Positions 46,810 through 55,575 of a stretch of DNA of 64,000 bases are shown here, piece after piece. Numbering within the stretch: position 1 is the first letter of the stretch; every line of letters starts with the position of its first letter. Source of the stretch: Allobosea sp035944375 (lineage in GTDB: Bacteria > Pseudomonadota > Alphaproteobacteria > Rhizobiales > Beijerinckiaceae); assembly GCF_035944375.1 (NCBI RefSeq), contig NZ_DASZBE010000018.1, one strand, 5' to 3'. Made by a program: the position numbers and the translations under genes. The notes beneath the pieces were generated by a model that had not been told where the DNA came from, did no database searches, and worked only from the letters and a program-made list of their open reading frames with translations.

Positions 46810-48414
46810 TCAGTTCTTCGAGATCGGCGCGTAGAAATTGGTGTCCGAGCTCGGGCCGATGACCCAGCCCTTGACGCCCTTGCGGTCCGCCGAAACCTCA
46901 ACCTGCTGGAACATGATGACGAAGGGCGAGACCTTCTGGTGCTCGCGCTGCAGCGTGCCATAGACGGCGGCGCGCTTGGCGGCGTCGGTCTCCAGCACAT
47001 TGGCCTGCGTGGTCTTGGTCATCTCCGGGATATCCCAGGCATTGCGCCAGGCCAGCGTCTTCGACTTCGCGTCCTCGCCATTGTTCTCGTTGATGGCGAA
47101 GGTCTCGGCATTGGTGTGCGGGTCGAGATAGTCCGGGCCCCACTGGCCGATATAGATGTCGTGTGTGCGGGCGCGGTACTTGGTCAGGGTCTGCTTGCCG
47201 TCACCCGGGATCAGCTCGAGCTTGACGCCGGCCTGGCCCCAGGTCGACTGGATCGCCTGGGCGATGTCGGTGATCGGGCTGACCGAGCGGACGTCCATGG
47301 TCACCGTGAAGCCGTTGGGCAGGCCGGCCTTGGCGAGCAGTTCCTTGGCTTTGGTGGGGTTGTAGGAATAGGGCTTGTCGTCGATCGCGCCGAGGAAGCC
47401 CTTGGGCAGGAAGGACTGGTGCGCCTTGTAGGTGCCCTCGACGATGTTGCGCTCGATCGAGGCGTAGTCGACCAGATATTTCAGCGCCTCGCGCACCTCC
47501 GGCTTGGCGAAGTTGGGGTTCTTGGTGTTGAGGCCGAGGTAGAGAATGTAGCCTTTGTCGCCCTGGACGAGTTCGACGTCCTTGTTGGCCTTCACCGCCG
47601 TGAGCTGGTCCTTGGACAGGTTGCGGGCGATGTCGATGTCGCCCTTCTCGAGCAGCAGGCGCTGCGAGGCCGGCTCGGCGACATGGCGCACGACGATGCG
47701 CTTGTTCTTCGGCGCGCCCTTGTACCAGGCCTCGTTGGCGTCGAGCGTGTACTGCTCGTTAGGACGGTAGGCGCGAACCTTGTAGGCGCCGGAGCCGGCC
47801 GAGTTCTGCTTCAGCCAGCCATTGCCCCAGTCGCCGTCCTTCTCATTGGCCTTGACCAGCTTGCTGTCGACGATCGAGGCGACGCCCGAGGTCAGGCAGT
47901 TGAGGAAGAAGGTCGGCGCGAAGGGCTTGGAGACGGTGATGACGAGGGTGGAGTCGTCGGTCGCCTTCACCTTCTCGGTGACGTTGTCCTTGGTGAAGCC
48001 GAACTGGGCGAGGATGAAGCCGGGCGACTTGTTCAGCGTCACGGCGCGCTGGAAGGAATAGACCACGTCGGCGGCCGTCAGCGGGTTGCCGGAGTGAAAC
48101 TTAACGCCGGGGCGCAGCTTGAAGGTGTAGGTCAGGTTATCGGGCGTGACGCTCCAGCTCTGGGCGATTTCGGGAACGAGCTCGTTGTTCTTGGCGAGAT
48201 CGACGCCCATCAGCTTGTCGTAGAGGTTGGTGACGACCTCGACGCCGGAGAATTCGAAGGCCTCGGCCGGATCGAGGGAGATGATGTCGTCGATCTGCTT
48301 GGCCATGACCACCGTGTCCTTCGGGGTCTGGGCGAGGGCCACGGTGGTCTGGGCGGTCGTCGCCAGCAAGGCCGTAAAGGCCGACGCCACCATCAATTTC
48401 GCAACGTGACGCAT
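46810..48414 (-). CDS. peptide ABC transporter substrate-binding protein (SBP family 5), system 2
   Basis: A 534-residue periplasmic binding protein with a signal peptide (residues 1-28, VASAFTALLATTAQTTVALA). Core landmarks: SLDPAEAFEFSGVEVVTNLY, KLRPGVKFHSGNPLTAADVVYS, VREALKYLVDYASIERNIV. ATG 48414 is preferred (GGGGAA 6 nt upstream) over an ATG at 48426. First gene of the second ABC operon; ligand unknown. The two binding proteins are clearly different in sequence and so probably in substrate range. Confidence 0.93.
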   Translation of the reverse strand: MRHVAKLMVASAFTALLATTAQTTVALAQTPKDTVVMAKQIDDIISLDPAEAFEFSGVEVVTNLYDKLMGVDLAKNNELVPEIAQSWSVTPDNLTYTFKLRPGVKFHSGNPLTAADVVYSFQRAVTLNKSPGFILAQFGFTKDNVTEKVKATDDSTLVITVSKPFAPTFFLNCLTSGVASIVDSKLVKANEKDGDWGNGWLKQNSAGSGAYKVRAYRPNEQYTLDANEAWYKGAPKNKRIVVRHVAEPASQRLLLEKGDIDIARNLSKDQLTAVKANKDVELVQGDKGYILYLGLNTKNPNFAKPEVREALKYLVDYASIERNIVEGTYKAHQSFLPKGFLGAIDDKPYSYNPTKAKELLAKAGLPNGFTVTMDVRSVSPITDIAQAIQSTWGQAGVKLELIPGDGKQTLTKYRARTHDIYIGQWGPDYLDPHTNAETFAINENNGEDAKSKTLAWRNAWDIPEMTKTTQANVLETDAAKRAAVYGTLQREHQKVSPFVIMFQQVEVSADRKGVKGWVIGPSSDTNFYAPISKN

Positions 48415-48658
48415 CGCATTCCCCATCGGTTCGGATTGTCGGCCGCTCTGCAGCCATTGGCGTGAATGTGGAACCAGTCGGCGGCTTCTGTCCAGTAGGA
48501 CGAGGCCCGTGTCCAGATGTGGCTGCACAGTTCTTGTGCATCGGCCTGGCGAGGATCGGGCAATGCGTTGCGAGTTGCGGCTTTGCGCGCCCTCCCCGCC
48601 TCGCTAACGTGAGTTCGCTCCGGCGCCCGCCGGACCATGACAAGCAGGTGCCCAGCCC
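48415..48658. promoter_or_regulatory. 244-bp divergent promoter region
   Basis: This gap lies between the system 2 binding-protein gene (minus) and the transglutaminase/DUF2126 gene (plus). It contains the dyad TGCACA-N5-TGTGCA at 48524-48540. No gene or further strong motif is visible. Confidence 0.5.
48524..48540. promoter_or_regulatory. dyad TGCACA-GTTCT-TGTGCA, candidate operator
   Basis: Perfect 6-bp inverted arms with a 5-nt spacer, about 110 nt upstream of the binding-protein start and 119 nt upstream of the transglutaminase/DUF2126 start. The form suits a dimeric regulator such as a GntR-type protein; no regulator gene lies nearby. Confidence 0.4.
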
Positions 48659-51600
48659 TTGGCCATCATCGCCGCGCTCCACCACGTCACGCATTATCGC
48701 TACGACCGGCCCGTCACGCTGGGACCGCAGATCATCCGCCTGCGCCCCGCGCCGCATTGCCGGGCGGCGATCAACAGCTATGCGCTGAAGGTCACCCCGG
48801 CCGAGCATTTCGTGAACTGGCAGCAGGACCCCAGCGGCAACTGGCTGGCGCGCTATGTCTTCCCGGAGCCGGTGCGGGAGTTCCGTATCGAGGTCGATCT
48901 CGTCACCGAACTGTCGATCATCAACCCCTTCGACTTCTTCGTCGAGACGGATGCCGAGATCTTCCCCTTCGCCTATCCGGAGGAATTGCGCGCCGAGCTC
49001 GCGCCTTATCTGGTGACGGAGCCGGCCGGGCCGTTGCTCACCGACTTCCTCGCGACGGTGGCGCGCGAGCCCACCAATACCGTCAACTTCGTCGTCGACC
49101 TGAACGCGCGCCTGGCCGGCACCATCGCTTATGGCATCCGCATGGAGCCGGGCGTCCAGGAGCCGGAGCACACGCTCGGCATCAAATCCGGCTCCTGCCG
49201 GGACACGAGCTGGCTGCTCGTGCAGATCCTGCGGCATCTCGGGCTCGCGGCCCGGTTCGTCTCCGGCTACCTGATCCAGATGAAGGCGGATATCGACCCG
49301 CTCGAAGGTCCGCGCGGCACGGACAAGGACTTCACCGACCTGCACGCCTGGGCCGAGGTCTACATCCCCGGCGCCGGCTGGATCGGGCTCGACCCGACCT
49401 CGGGACTGCTCACCGGCGAGGGCCATCTGCCGCTGGCGGCGACGCCGCATTATCGCTCGGCCGCGCCCGTCTCCGGCCTGGCGAGCTATGCCGAGACGAG
49501 TTTCGACTTCGAGATGAGCGTGGCGCGCGTGCATGAGGTGCCGCGCATCACCCTGCCCTTCTCGGATGAATCCTGGCAGCGGCTCGATGCGCTGGGCGAG
49601 CAGGTCGAGGCCGATCTCCAGGCCGGCGATGTCCGCCTGACCATGGGTGGCGAGCCGACCTTCGTTTCCGTCGATGACCAGACCGGCGAGGAGTGGAACA
49701 TCGCCGCCGTCGGGCCGACCAAGCGACAGCGGGCCGACGTGCTGATCCGGCGCCTGCGCGAGCGCTTCGCGCCGGGCGGAATGCTGCATTACGGCCAGGG
49801 CAAATGGTATCCGGGCGAGAGCCTGCCGCGCTGGGCCTTCGCGCTCTACTGGCGGCAGGACGGCGAGCCGATCTGGCGTGATGCCGCGCTGATCGCCCGC
49901 GAGCCGGGCGCGCCGACGGGCGGCGACCGCGAGCTGGAGGCCGGCGCGACGATGGCCGAGGCCGAGGCGCTGGCGGAGGGACTGTCGGACAAGCTCGGGC
50001 TGGGCGCCGACTATGTCGTGCCGGCCTATGAGGACACCGGATACTGGCTGCTGAAGGAGGCGCAGCTTCCCGACAATGTCGATCCGCTCGACCCGCGGCT
50101 CGCCGATCCGGAGGAGCGGGCGCGGATGCAGCAGGTGTTCCAGCTCGGCCTGGGCAAGCCGCGCGGCTATGTCATTCCCGTGCAGCGCTGGCAGAGCCAA
50201 GCCGGCGACAAGCGCTGGCGCTCGGAGAAATGGAAGCTGCGCCGCGGCAGGCTCTTCCTGGTTCCGGGCGATTCGCCGGTGGGCTACCGCCTGCCGCTCG
50301 GCTCGCTGCCCGTGGTGCCGAAGGCGGAGTATCCGCATATCCACCCGCAGGACCCGATGGAGGCGCGCCCGCCGCTGCCGCGCGCCGCCGGCGGCTTCGG
50401 CCCCGCCGCCGATCCGCCGGCGCCCGAGGCGCCGATCCAGGTGGAGGCGCCCTCGACCCAACAGGCACCGCCGCACCAGATGTCGCGTTCGGTCGAGGCC
50501 GGCGGTGCCTCCGCCCAGGACCGTACCGAGCAGGAGATCGGCGGCGAGCATGTGCGCACCGCGATCAGCCTCGAGATCCGCGACAATATCCTGTGCGTCT
50601 TCCTGCCGCCGGTGGAACGGCTGGAGGACTATCTCGACCTCGTCGCCAGCGTCGAGGCGGTGGCGCGCGAGCGCAACCAGCCCGTCCATATCGAAGGTTA
50701 CGCGCCGCCGCCCGATCCGCGGCTGAACGTCGTCAAGGTCACGCCGGACCCGGGCGTCATCGAGGTCAACATCCACCCCGCCCGCAACTGGCGCGAGGCG
50801 GTCGAGATCACCCGCGGCGTCTATGAGGAGGCGCGGCAGTCGCGGCTCTGCGCCGAGAAGTTCATGGTCGACGGGCGCCACACCGGCACCGGCGGCGGCA
50901 ACCATGTCGTGCTCGGCGGCGTCACCCCGCCCGACTCGCCGTTCCTGCGCCGGCCGGACCTGCTGAAGAGCCTCGTGCTCTACTGGAACCGCCACCCCTC
51001 CCTGTCCTACCTGTTCTCGGGGCTGTTCATCGGACCGACGAGCCAGGCGCCGCGCATCGACGAGGCGCGGCACGACGCGCTCTACGAGCTCGAGATCGCG
51101 CTGGCGAACATCCCCGGTCCCGGCGCGCCCGCGATCCCGCTCTGGCTGGTCGACCGGCTGCTGCGCAATCTCCTGGTCGACGTCTCCGGCAACACCCATC
51201 GCAGCGAGATCTGCATCGACAAGCTCTATTCGCCGGACGGGCCGACGGGGCGGCTAGGGCTGATCGAGTTCCGTGGCTTCGAGATGCCGCCGGATGCGCG
51301 GATGAGCCTGGCGCAGCAACTTTTGGTGCGGGCGCTGATCGCCTGGTTCTGGCGCGAGCCGCAGACCGGTCCGCTGGTGCGCTGGGGCACGGCGCTGCAC
51401 GACCGCTTCATGCTGCCCGAGATGGTCTGGCAGGATTTCAAGGACGTGCTCGGCGATCTCGGCCGCGCCGGCTACGCCTTCGACCCGGTCTGGTTCGAGG
51501 CGCAGGCCGAGTTCCGCTTTCCCTTCTTCGGCAAGGTCGAGCATGGCGGCGTCGAGATCGAGGTCCGCCAGGCGCTGGAACCCTGGCACGTCATGGGCGA

Positions 51601-52066
51601 GGAGGGCGCGATCGGCGGCACGGTGCGCTATGTCGATTCCTCGGTCGAGCGGCTCCAGGTCAAGGCGAAGGGGCTGGTGCCCGGGCGGCACCTCGTCACC
51701 TGCAACGGCCGCCGCCTGCCGATGACGCCTGCCGGCACGGCTGGCGAAAGCGTCGCGGCGGTGCGCTTCAAGGCGTGGCAGCCGGCGTCCGGCCTGCACC
51801 CGACGATTCCCGTCCACGCGCCGCTGACCTTCGACATCATCGACACCTGGGTCGGGCGCTCGCTCGGCGGCTGCGTCTACCATGTCGCCCATCCCGGCGG
51901 TCGCAATTATGAGACTCCGCCCGTGAATTCCTACGAGGCGGAGGCGCGGCGGCTCGCACGTTTCGAAGCGATCGGCCATACTCCCGGCGCGCTGGCGATT
52001 CCGCCCGAAGAGCGCAACGCCGAATTCCCGCTGACCCTGGATTTGCGGCGCCCGGCCGGAGTGTAG
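48659..52066 (+). CDS. transglutaminase-DUF2126 protein
   Basis: A 1135-residue protein. Residues 1-290 form a transglutaminase-like cysteine-protease fold with an N-terminal beta domain and a complete triad: C180 (SGSCRDTSWL), H229 (DLHAWAEVY) and D245 (WIGLDPTSG). Residues about 310-1120 match DUF2126 (RLTMGGEPTFVSVDD, DTGYWLLKEAQLPDNVDP, MVDGRHTGTGGGNHVVLG, HPSLSYLFSGLFIGPTSQ). A Pro/Ala linker lies at about 570-610. The start is TTG at 48659. With the next two genes it forms the conserved ATP-grasp/alpha-E/transglutaminase system predicted to make or cut peptide-type bonds; the substrate is unknown. Confidence 0.9.
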   Translation: MAIIAALHHVTHYRYDRPVTLGPQIIRLRPAPHCRAAINSYALKVTPAEHFVNWQQDPSGNWLARYVFPEPVREFRIEVDLVTELSIINPFDFFVETDAEIFPFAYPEELRAELAPYLVTEPAGPLLTDFLATVAREPTNTVNFVVDLNARLAGTIAYGIRMEPGVQEPEHTLGIKSGSCRDTSWLLVQILRHLGLAARFVSGYLIQMKADIDPLEGPRGTDKDFTDLHAWAEVYIPGAGWIGLDPTSGLLTGEGHLPLAATPHYRSAAPVSGLASYAETSFDFEMSVARVHEVPRITLPFSDESWQRLDALGEQVEADLQAGDVRLTMGGEPTFVSVDDQTGEEWNIAAVGPTKRQRADVLIRRLRERFAPGGMLHYGQGKWYPGESLPRWAFALYWRQDGEPIWRDAALIAREPGAPTGGDRELEAGATMAEAEALAEGLSDKLGLGADYVVPAYEDTGYWLLKEAQLPDNVDPLDPRLADPEERARMQQVFQLGLGKPRGYVIPVQRWQSQAGDKRWRSEKWKLRRGRLFLVPGDSPVGYRLPLGSLPVVPKAEYPHIHPQDPMEARPPLPRAAGGFGPAADPPAPEAPIQVEAPSTQQAPPHQMSRSVEAGGASAQDRTEQEIGGEHVRTAISLEIRDNILCVFLPPVERLEDYLDLVASVEAVARERNQPVHIEGYAPPPDPRLNVVKVTPDPGVIEVNIHPARNWREAVEITRGVYEEARQSRLCAEKFMVDGRHTGTGGGNHVVLGGVTPPDSPFLRRPDLLKSLVLYWNRHPSLSYLFSGLFIGPTSQAPRIDEARHDALYELEIALANIPGPGAPAIPLWLVDRLLRNLLVDVSGNTHRSEICIDKLYSPDGPTGRLGLIEFRGFEMPPDARMSLAQQLLVRALIAWFWREPQTGPLVRWGTALHDRFMLPEMVWQDFKDVLGDLGRAGYAFDPVWFEAQAEFRFPFFGKVEHGGVEIEVRQALEPWHVMGEEGAIGGTVRYVDSSVERLQVKAKGLVPGRHLVTCNGRRLPMTPAGTAGESVAAVRFKAWQPASGLHPTIPVHAPLTFDIIDTWVGRSLGGCVYHVAHPGGRNYETPPVNSYEAEARRLARFEAIGHTPGALAIPPEERNAEFPLTLDLRRPAGV

Positions 52067-52075
52067 ACCCAAGCG

Positions 52076-54595
52076 ATGGCATTGCAGCGCCGATCCCCCT
52101 CCGCACGCGTGAGGACAGAGCGGCGCAACGCTCTGCTGGCGGATTATCGCCCGCTGCCCGGCGTCTATGACGAGATCGTCGGCGCGGACGGGGAGGTGCG
52201 CCCGCAATGGGAGCCCTTCCTCAGCGAGTGGTGCGCCCTGTCGCCGGACGAGCTGACCCAGCGCTTCGGCCTGGCCGACCGGCATGTCCACGACACCGGC
52301 GTGTCCTACCGGGTGCATGGCGACATCGACCCGCGCGACCCGACCGCGGGCGAACGGGCCTGGCCGCTCAGCCATGTGCCGCTCGTCATCACCGGGGCGG
52401 AGTGGCAGACGATTGCGGCCGGCGTGGCGCAGCGGGCGCAGCTCCTCAGCACGCTGCTCGACGACATCTACGGCCCCGGCGAGATGATTGCCAACGGGCT
52501 CCTGCCGGCCTCGGTCGTCACAGGCAGCCCGGACTATCTGCGGCCGCTACAGGGCGCGCACGGGGGCGGGACGCTGCAGCTCTACGCCGCCGATCTCGGG
52601 CGCGGACCGGACGGACGCTGGTGGATCCTGCAGGACCGCACCCAGGCCCCGTCGGGCACCGGCTATGCGCTGGAGAACCGGCTCGCCCTCTCGCGCGCCT
52701 TCCCCGACATGTTCCGGACCATGAACATCGAGCGGCTCGCCGCCTTCTTCCAGGGGCTCCGTGCCGGCCTCGTCGCCCGCTCCAAGCGCGTCGAACCCCG
52801 CATCTGCCTGCTGACGCCGGGGCCGCTGAACGAGAGCTATTTCGAGCAGACCTATCTCGCGCGCTATCTCGGCTTCCTGCTCGTCGAGGGCGGCGACCTC
52901 GTGATGCGCGAGGGGCGCGTGCATGTGCGCACGATCGCCGGGCTGAAGCGGGCGGACGTGATCTGGCGGCGCATCGACGGGGATTTCGCCGACCCGCTCG
53001 AGCTCAACGCCTCCTCCGCGCTCGGCGTCGCCGGGCTGGTCCAGGCCGTGCGCAAGGGCTCCGTGCATGTCGCCAACGGGCTGGGCTCGGGCGTCGTCGA
53101 GGCCCGCGCGCTGATGGGCTTCCTGCCGGCGCTGGGCGAGCAGTTGCTCGGCGAGGCGATGATCCTGCCCAATGTCGCGACCTGGTGGTGCGGCCAGCCG
53201 CGCGAACGGGCTGTGGTGCTCGAGCGCTTCGACGAGATGAGCATCGCGCCGGCCTTCCGCAGCGCCGGCGGCGGGCTCGATGGCGGACCGGTCGTCGTGG
53301 CAGATCTCCCGGCCGCCGAGAAGGAGGCGCTGCGCCGCCGCATCGAAGCACGGGGCATGGATTATGTCGGGCAGGAGGTGGTGCGGCTCTCGACCACGCC
53401 CGTCTTCCAGAACGGCCGGCTGCAGCCGCGCCCGATGACGCTGCGCGTCTTCGCCGCCGCCACCCCCGACGGCTGGAAGGTGATGCCCGGCGGCTTCTGC
53501 CGCATCTCCGACGAGCGCGACGCGCGGGCCGTGAGCATGCGCAGCGGCGTGCGCTCCAGCGACGTCTGGGTCACCTCCGACGCGCCGGTCGAGCAGGTGA
53601 CGCTGCTGCCGACGCCGGATCGCATCCCCATCCGCCGGATAACCGGCACCCTGCCGAGCCGCGCCGCCGACAATCTGTTCTGGCTCGGGCGATATCTGGA
53701 GCGGACGGAGGCGACGCTGCGCCTGGTGCGCGCGCTGCTCAGCCGGCTGATCGACACCGACCCGGCGCAGGGCCGCAACGAGACGCTGAAGCGCCTCGCC
53801 AATCTGCTGGTGGCCTGGGGCGCCGCGCCCGGCGGCCGCGGGCAGACCCCGGCCGGCCAGGCCTCGGCCGCCCTGCATGCGCTGGACGAATATGGTTCCG
53901 CCATCGCGACGGTGCGCGAGGCGCGACGGACCGCCTCGGTCATCCGCGAGCGGCTCTCGGTCGATGCCTGGCGGCTGTTCGGCGACATGCAGAACCAGCT
54001 CACCCTCGCGGATGGGCGCGAGCCGAGCGAGGGCGAGGCCTACGAGATCGCCGACCGGGCGCTGAAGTCGCTGGCCGCCTTCTCGGGGCTGAGCCAGGAG
54101 AACATGGTGCGCGGGCCCGGCTGGCGCTTCCTCGATATCGGGCGACGGCTCGAGCGCGGCATCGCGACCTGCCGCTTCGCCCGCCATTTCGCCGAGACCA
54201 ACGCGCCGGGCGACGCGCTCGACGCGCTGCTCGACCTGACGGATTCGCAGATCACCTATCGCTCGCGCTACCTGCTCGGCGCCAGCCTGCAGCCAGTGCT
54301 CGATCTGGTCATGCTCGATCCCTACAACCCGCGCTCCGTCGCCTTCCAGATCGACCGGCTCGACACCGAGATCCGGGATCTGCCGTCCCTGACCGAGGAC
54401 GGGATGCTGGAGGCGCCGCGCCGCCTGATCCTCAAGCTCGCCGCGGAATGCCGCACGGCGGAGGCCTCGCGCCTCGACCGCACCAGCATCCTGCTGTTCG
54501 AGCAATTGCTGATGGGCGTCTCCAGCGCCATCGCCGACCGCTACTTCCTCCAGAACAGCGGTCCGGAAGGCTCCCGCCTGACAGGCATCGCGTGA
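52076..54595 (+). CDS. circularly permuted ATP-grasp and alpha-E fusion protein
   Basis: An 839-residue protein. Residues about 20-500 form a circularly permuted type 2 ATP-grasp domain (LPGVYDEIVG, QDRTQAPSGTGYALENRL, LTPGPLNESYFEQTYLARYLG, LPNVATWWCGQ), which is predicted to ligate a carboxylate to an amine using ATP. Residues about 520-835 form an alpha-helical alpha-E domain starting SRAADNLFWLGRYLERTE. These two domains are often separate proteins, and here they are fused. It begins 10 nt after the DUF2126 gene, and its stop overlaps the next GTG. The product is unknown. Confidence 0.9.
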   Translation: MALQRRSPSARVRTERRNALLADYRPLPGVYDEIVGADGEVRPQWEPFLSEWCALSPDELTQRFGLADRHVHDTGVSYRVHGDIDPRDPTAGERAWPLSHVPLVITGAEWQTIAAGVAQRAQLLSTLLDDIYGPGEMIANGLLPASVVTGSPDYLRPLQGAHGGGTLQLYAADLGRGPDGRWWILQDRTQAPSGTGYALENRLALSRAFPDMFRTMNIERLAAFFQGLRAGLVARSKRVEPRICLLTPGPLNESYFEQTYLARYLGFLLVEGGDLVMREGRVHVRTIAGLKRADVIWRRIDGDFADPLELNASSALGVAGLVQAVRKGSVHVANGLGSGVVEARALMGFLPALGEQLLGEAMILPNVATWWCGQPRERAVVLERFDEMSIAPAFRSAGGGLDGGPVVVADLPAAEKEALRRRIEARGMDYVGQEVVRLSTTPVFQNGRLQPRPMTLRVFAAATPDGWKVMPGGFCRISDERDARAVSMRSGVRSSDVWVTSDAPVEQVTLLPTPDRIPIRRITGTLPSRAADNLFWLGRYLERTEATLRLVRALLSRLIDTDPAQGRNETLKRLANLLVAWGAAPGGRGQTPAGQASAALHALDEYGSAIATVREARRTASVIRERLSVDAWRLFGDMQNQLTLADGREPSEGEAYEIADRALKSLAAFSGLSQENMVRGPGWRFLDIGRRLERGIATCRFARHFAETNAPGDALDALLDLTDSQITYRSRYLLGASLQPVLDLVMLDPYNPRSVAFQIDRLDTEIRDLPSLTEDGMLEAPRRLILKLAAECRTAEASRLDRTSILLFEQLLMGVSSAIADRYFLQNSGPEGSRLTGIA

Positions 54596-55470
54596 TCTAC
54601 GACGTCCGGCACATCACGACCTACGCCTATAGCCGCTCGGTCCCCTTCGCCCGCTGCATCCTGCGACTGCAGCCGCGCGACGATGGCGGGCAGAGCGTCC
54701 GCAGCAGTGAACTCGGCGTCACCCCGCGCCCGGCCGAGCGCGACGACGGCGTCTGCTTCTTCGGCAACCGGATGACGACGCTGACGATCGCGAAGCCGCA
54801 TCGCGAGCTGAAGGTCGAGATGCGCGCGCGGGTCGAGGTGAGGCGCACGCCCCCCCCCTTTCCCGGCCTGACGCGCCATTGGGAGGATGTCGGCGCGCTG
54901 GCGCTGGCCTCCGCCAGCCTCGCCCCGGACTCTCCCGCTCATCATCTCTATCCGAGCCGGCTGGTGCCGCCGGTCGCCGCCGTGACGGATTATGCGCGGG
55001 CGAGCTTTCCGGCGCTGCGGCCGGTGCTCGAGGCCGCGACCGAGCTGATGGGGCGCATCCGGGCCGACTTCACCTATGACCCGGAGGCGACCGAGGTCTC
55101 GACCCCCCTGGAGGAGGCTTTTCGCCAACGGCATGGCGTCTGCCAGGATTTCGCGCATGTGATGATCGCGGGGCTGCGCGGGCTCGGCCTGCCGGCGGCC
55201 TATGTCAGCGGCTATATCCGGACCGTGCCGCCGCCCGGCCAGAAACGGCTCGAAGGCGCCGATGCCAGCCATGCCTGGGTGATGCTCTGGTGCGGGCCGG
55301 AGACGGGCTGGATCGGCCTCGACCCGACCAACGACATGATCGTCGCCGATGACCACATCGTCACCGCCTTCGGCCGCGACTATGCCGACGTCTCCCCACT
55401 CGACGGCGTGGTCATCGGGCCGGGCTCACAGAAGATCGGCGTCGCCGTGGACGTCATCCCGATCGGCTGA
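54592..55470 (+). CDS. transglutaminase-like cysteine peptidase
   Basis: A 292-residue protein with an N-terminal Bact_transglu_N domain (IYDVRHITTYAYSRSVPFA) and a catalytic core with C184 (GVCQDFAHVMIAG), H227 (DASHAWVMLW) and D244 (WIGLDPTNDM). The GTG at 54592 overlaps the ATP-grasp stop codon. It is the third gene of the operon and probably acts on the same unidentified product as the two upstream proteins. No signal peptide is seen. Confidence 0.92.
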   Translation: MIYDVRHITTYAYSRSVPFARCILRLQPRDDGGQSVRSSELGVTPRPAERDDGVCFFGNRMTTLTIAKPHRELKVEMRARVEVRRTPPPFPGLTRHWEDVGALALASASLAPDSPAHHLYPSRLVPPVAAVTDYARASFPALRPVLEAATELMGRIRADFTYDPEATEVSTPLEEAFRQRHGVCQDFAHVMIAGLRGLGLPAAYVSGYIRTVPPPGQKRLEGADASHAWVMLWCGPETGWIGLDPTNDMIVADDHIVTAFGRDYADVSPLDGVVIGPGSQKIGVAVDVIPIG

Positions 55471-55515
55471 CTGTCGCAGACGGCGCCTCACGCCGGGCTG
55501 GCTTTTCTTTCATTG

Positions 55516-55529
55516 GTTGCCATGGCAAC
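55516..55529. promoter_or_regulatory. 14-bp perfect palindrome GTTGCCATGGCAAC upstream of pobA
   Basis: The sequence equals its own reverse complement and lies 46 nt upstream of the pobA GTG, a position suited to an operator near the promoter. A further TTGTTGCC follows it. PobR-type (IclR or AraC) activators control pobA in other bacteria; none is encoded adjacent here. Confidence 0.45.
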
Positions 55530-55575
55530 TTGTTGCCCGCGCGGTCGCCGGTCCGGCCGGCGCGGGGAGGATATC

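Noticed and set aside
48137..51199. 1020-residue minus-strand ORF over the DUF2126 gene
   Set aside because: Shadow of the transglutaminase/DUF2126 gene; the only meaningful stretch at its end is out of frame with the binding-protein gene.
55481..55510. Weak hairpin CGGCG...CGCCG followed by a T-rich stretch after the transglutaminase gene
   Set aside because: The stem is only 5 bp and the T-run is 9 nt away, so it is too weak to call as a terminator.
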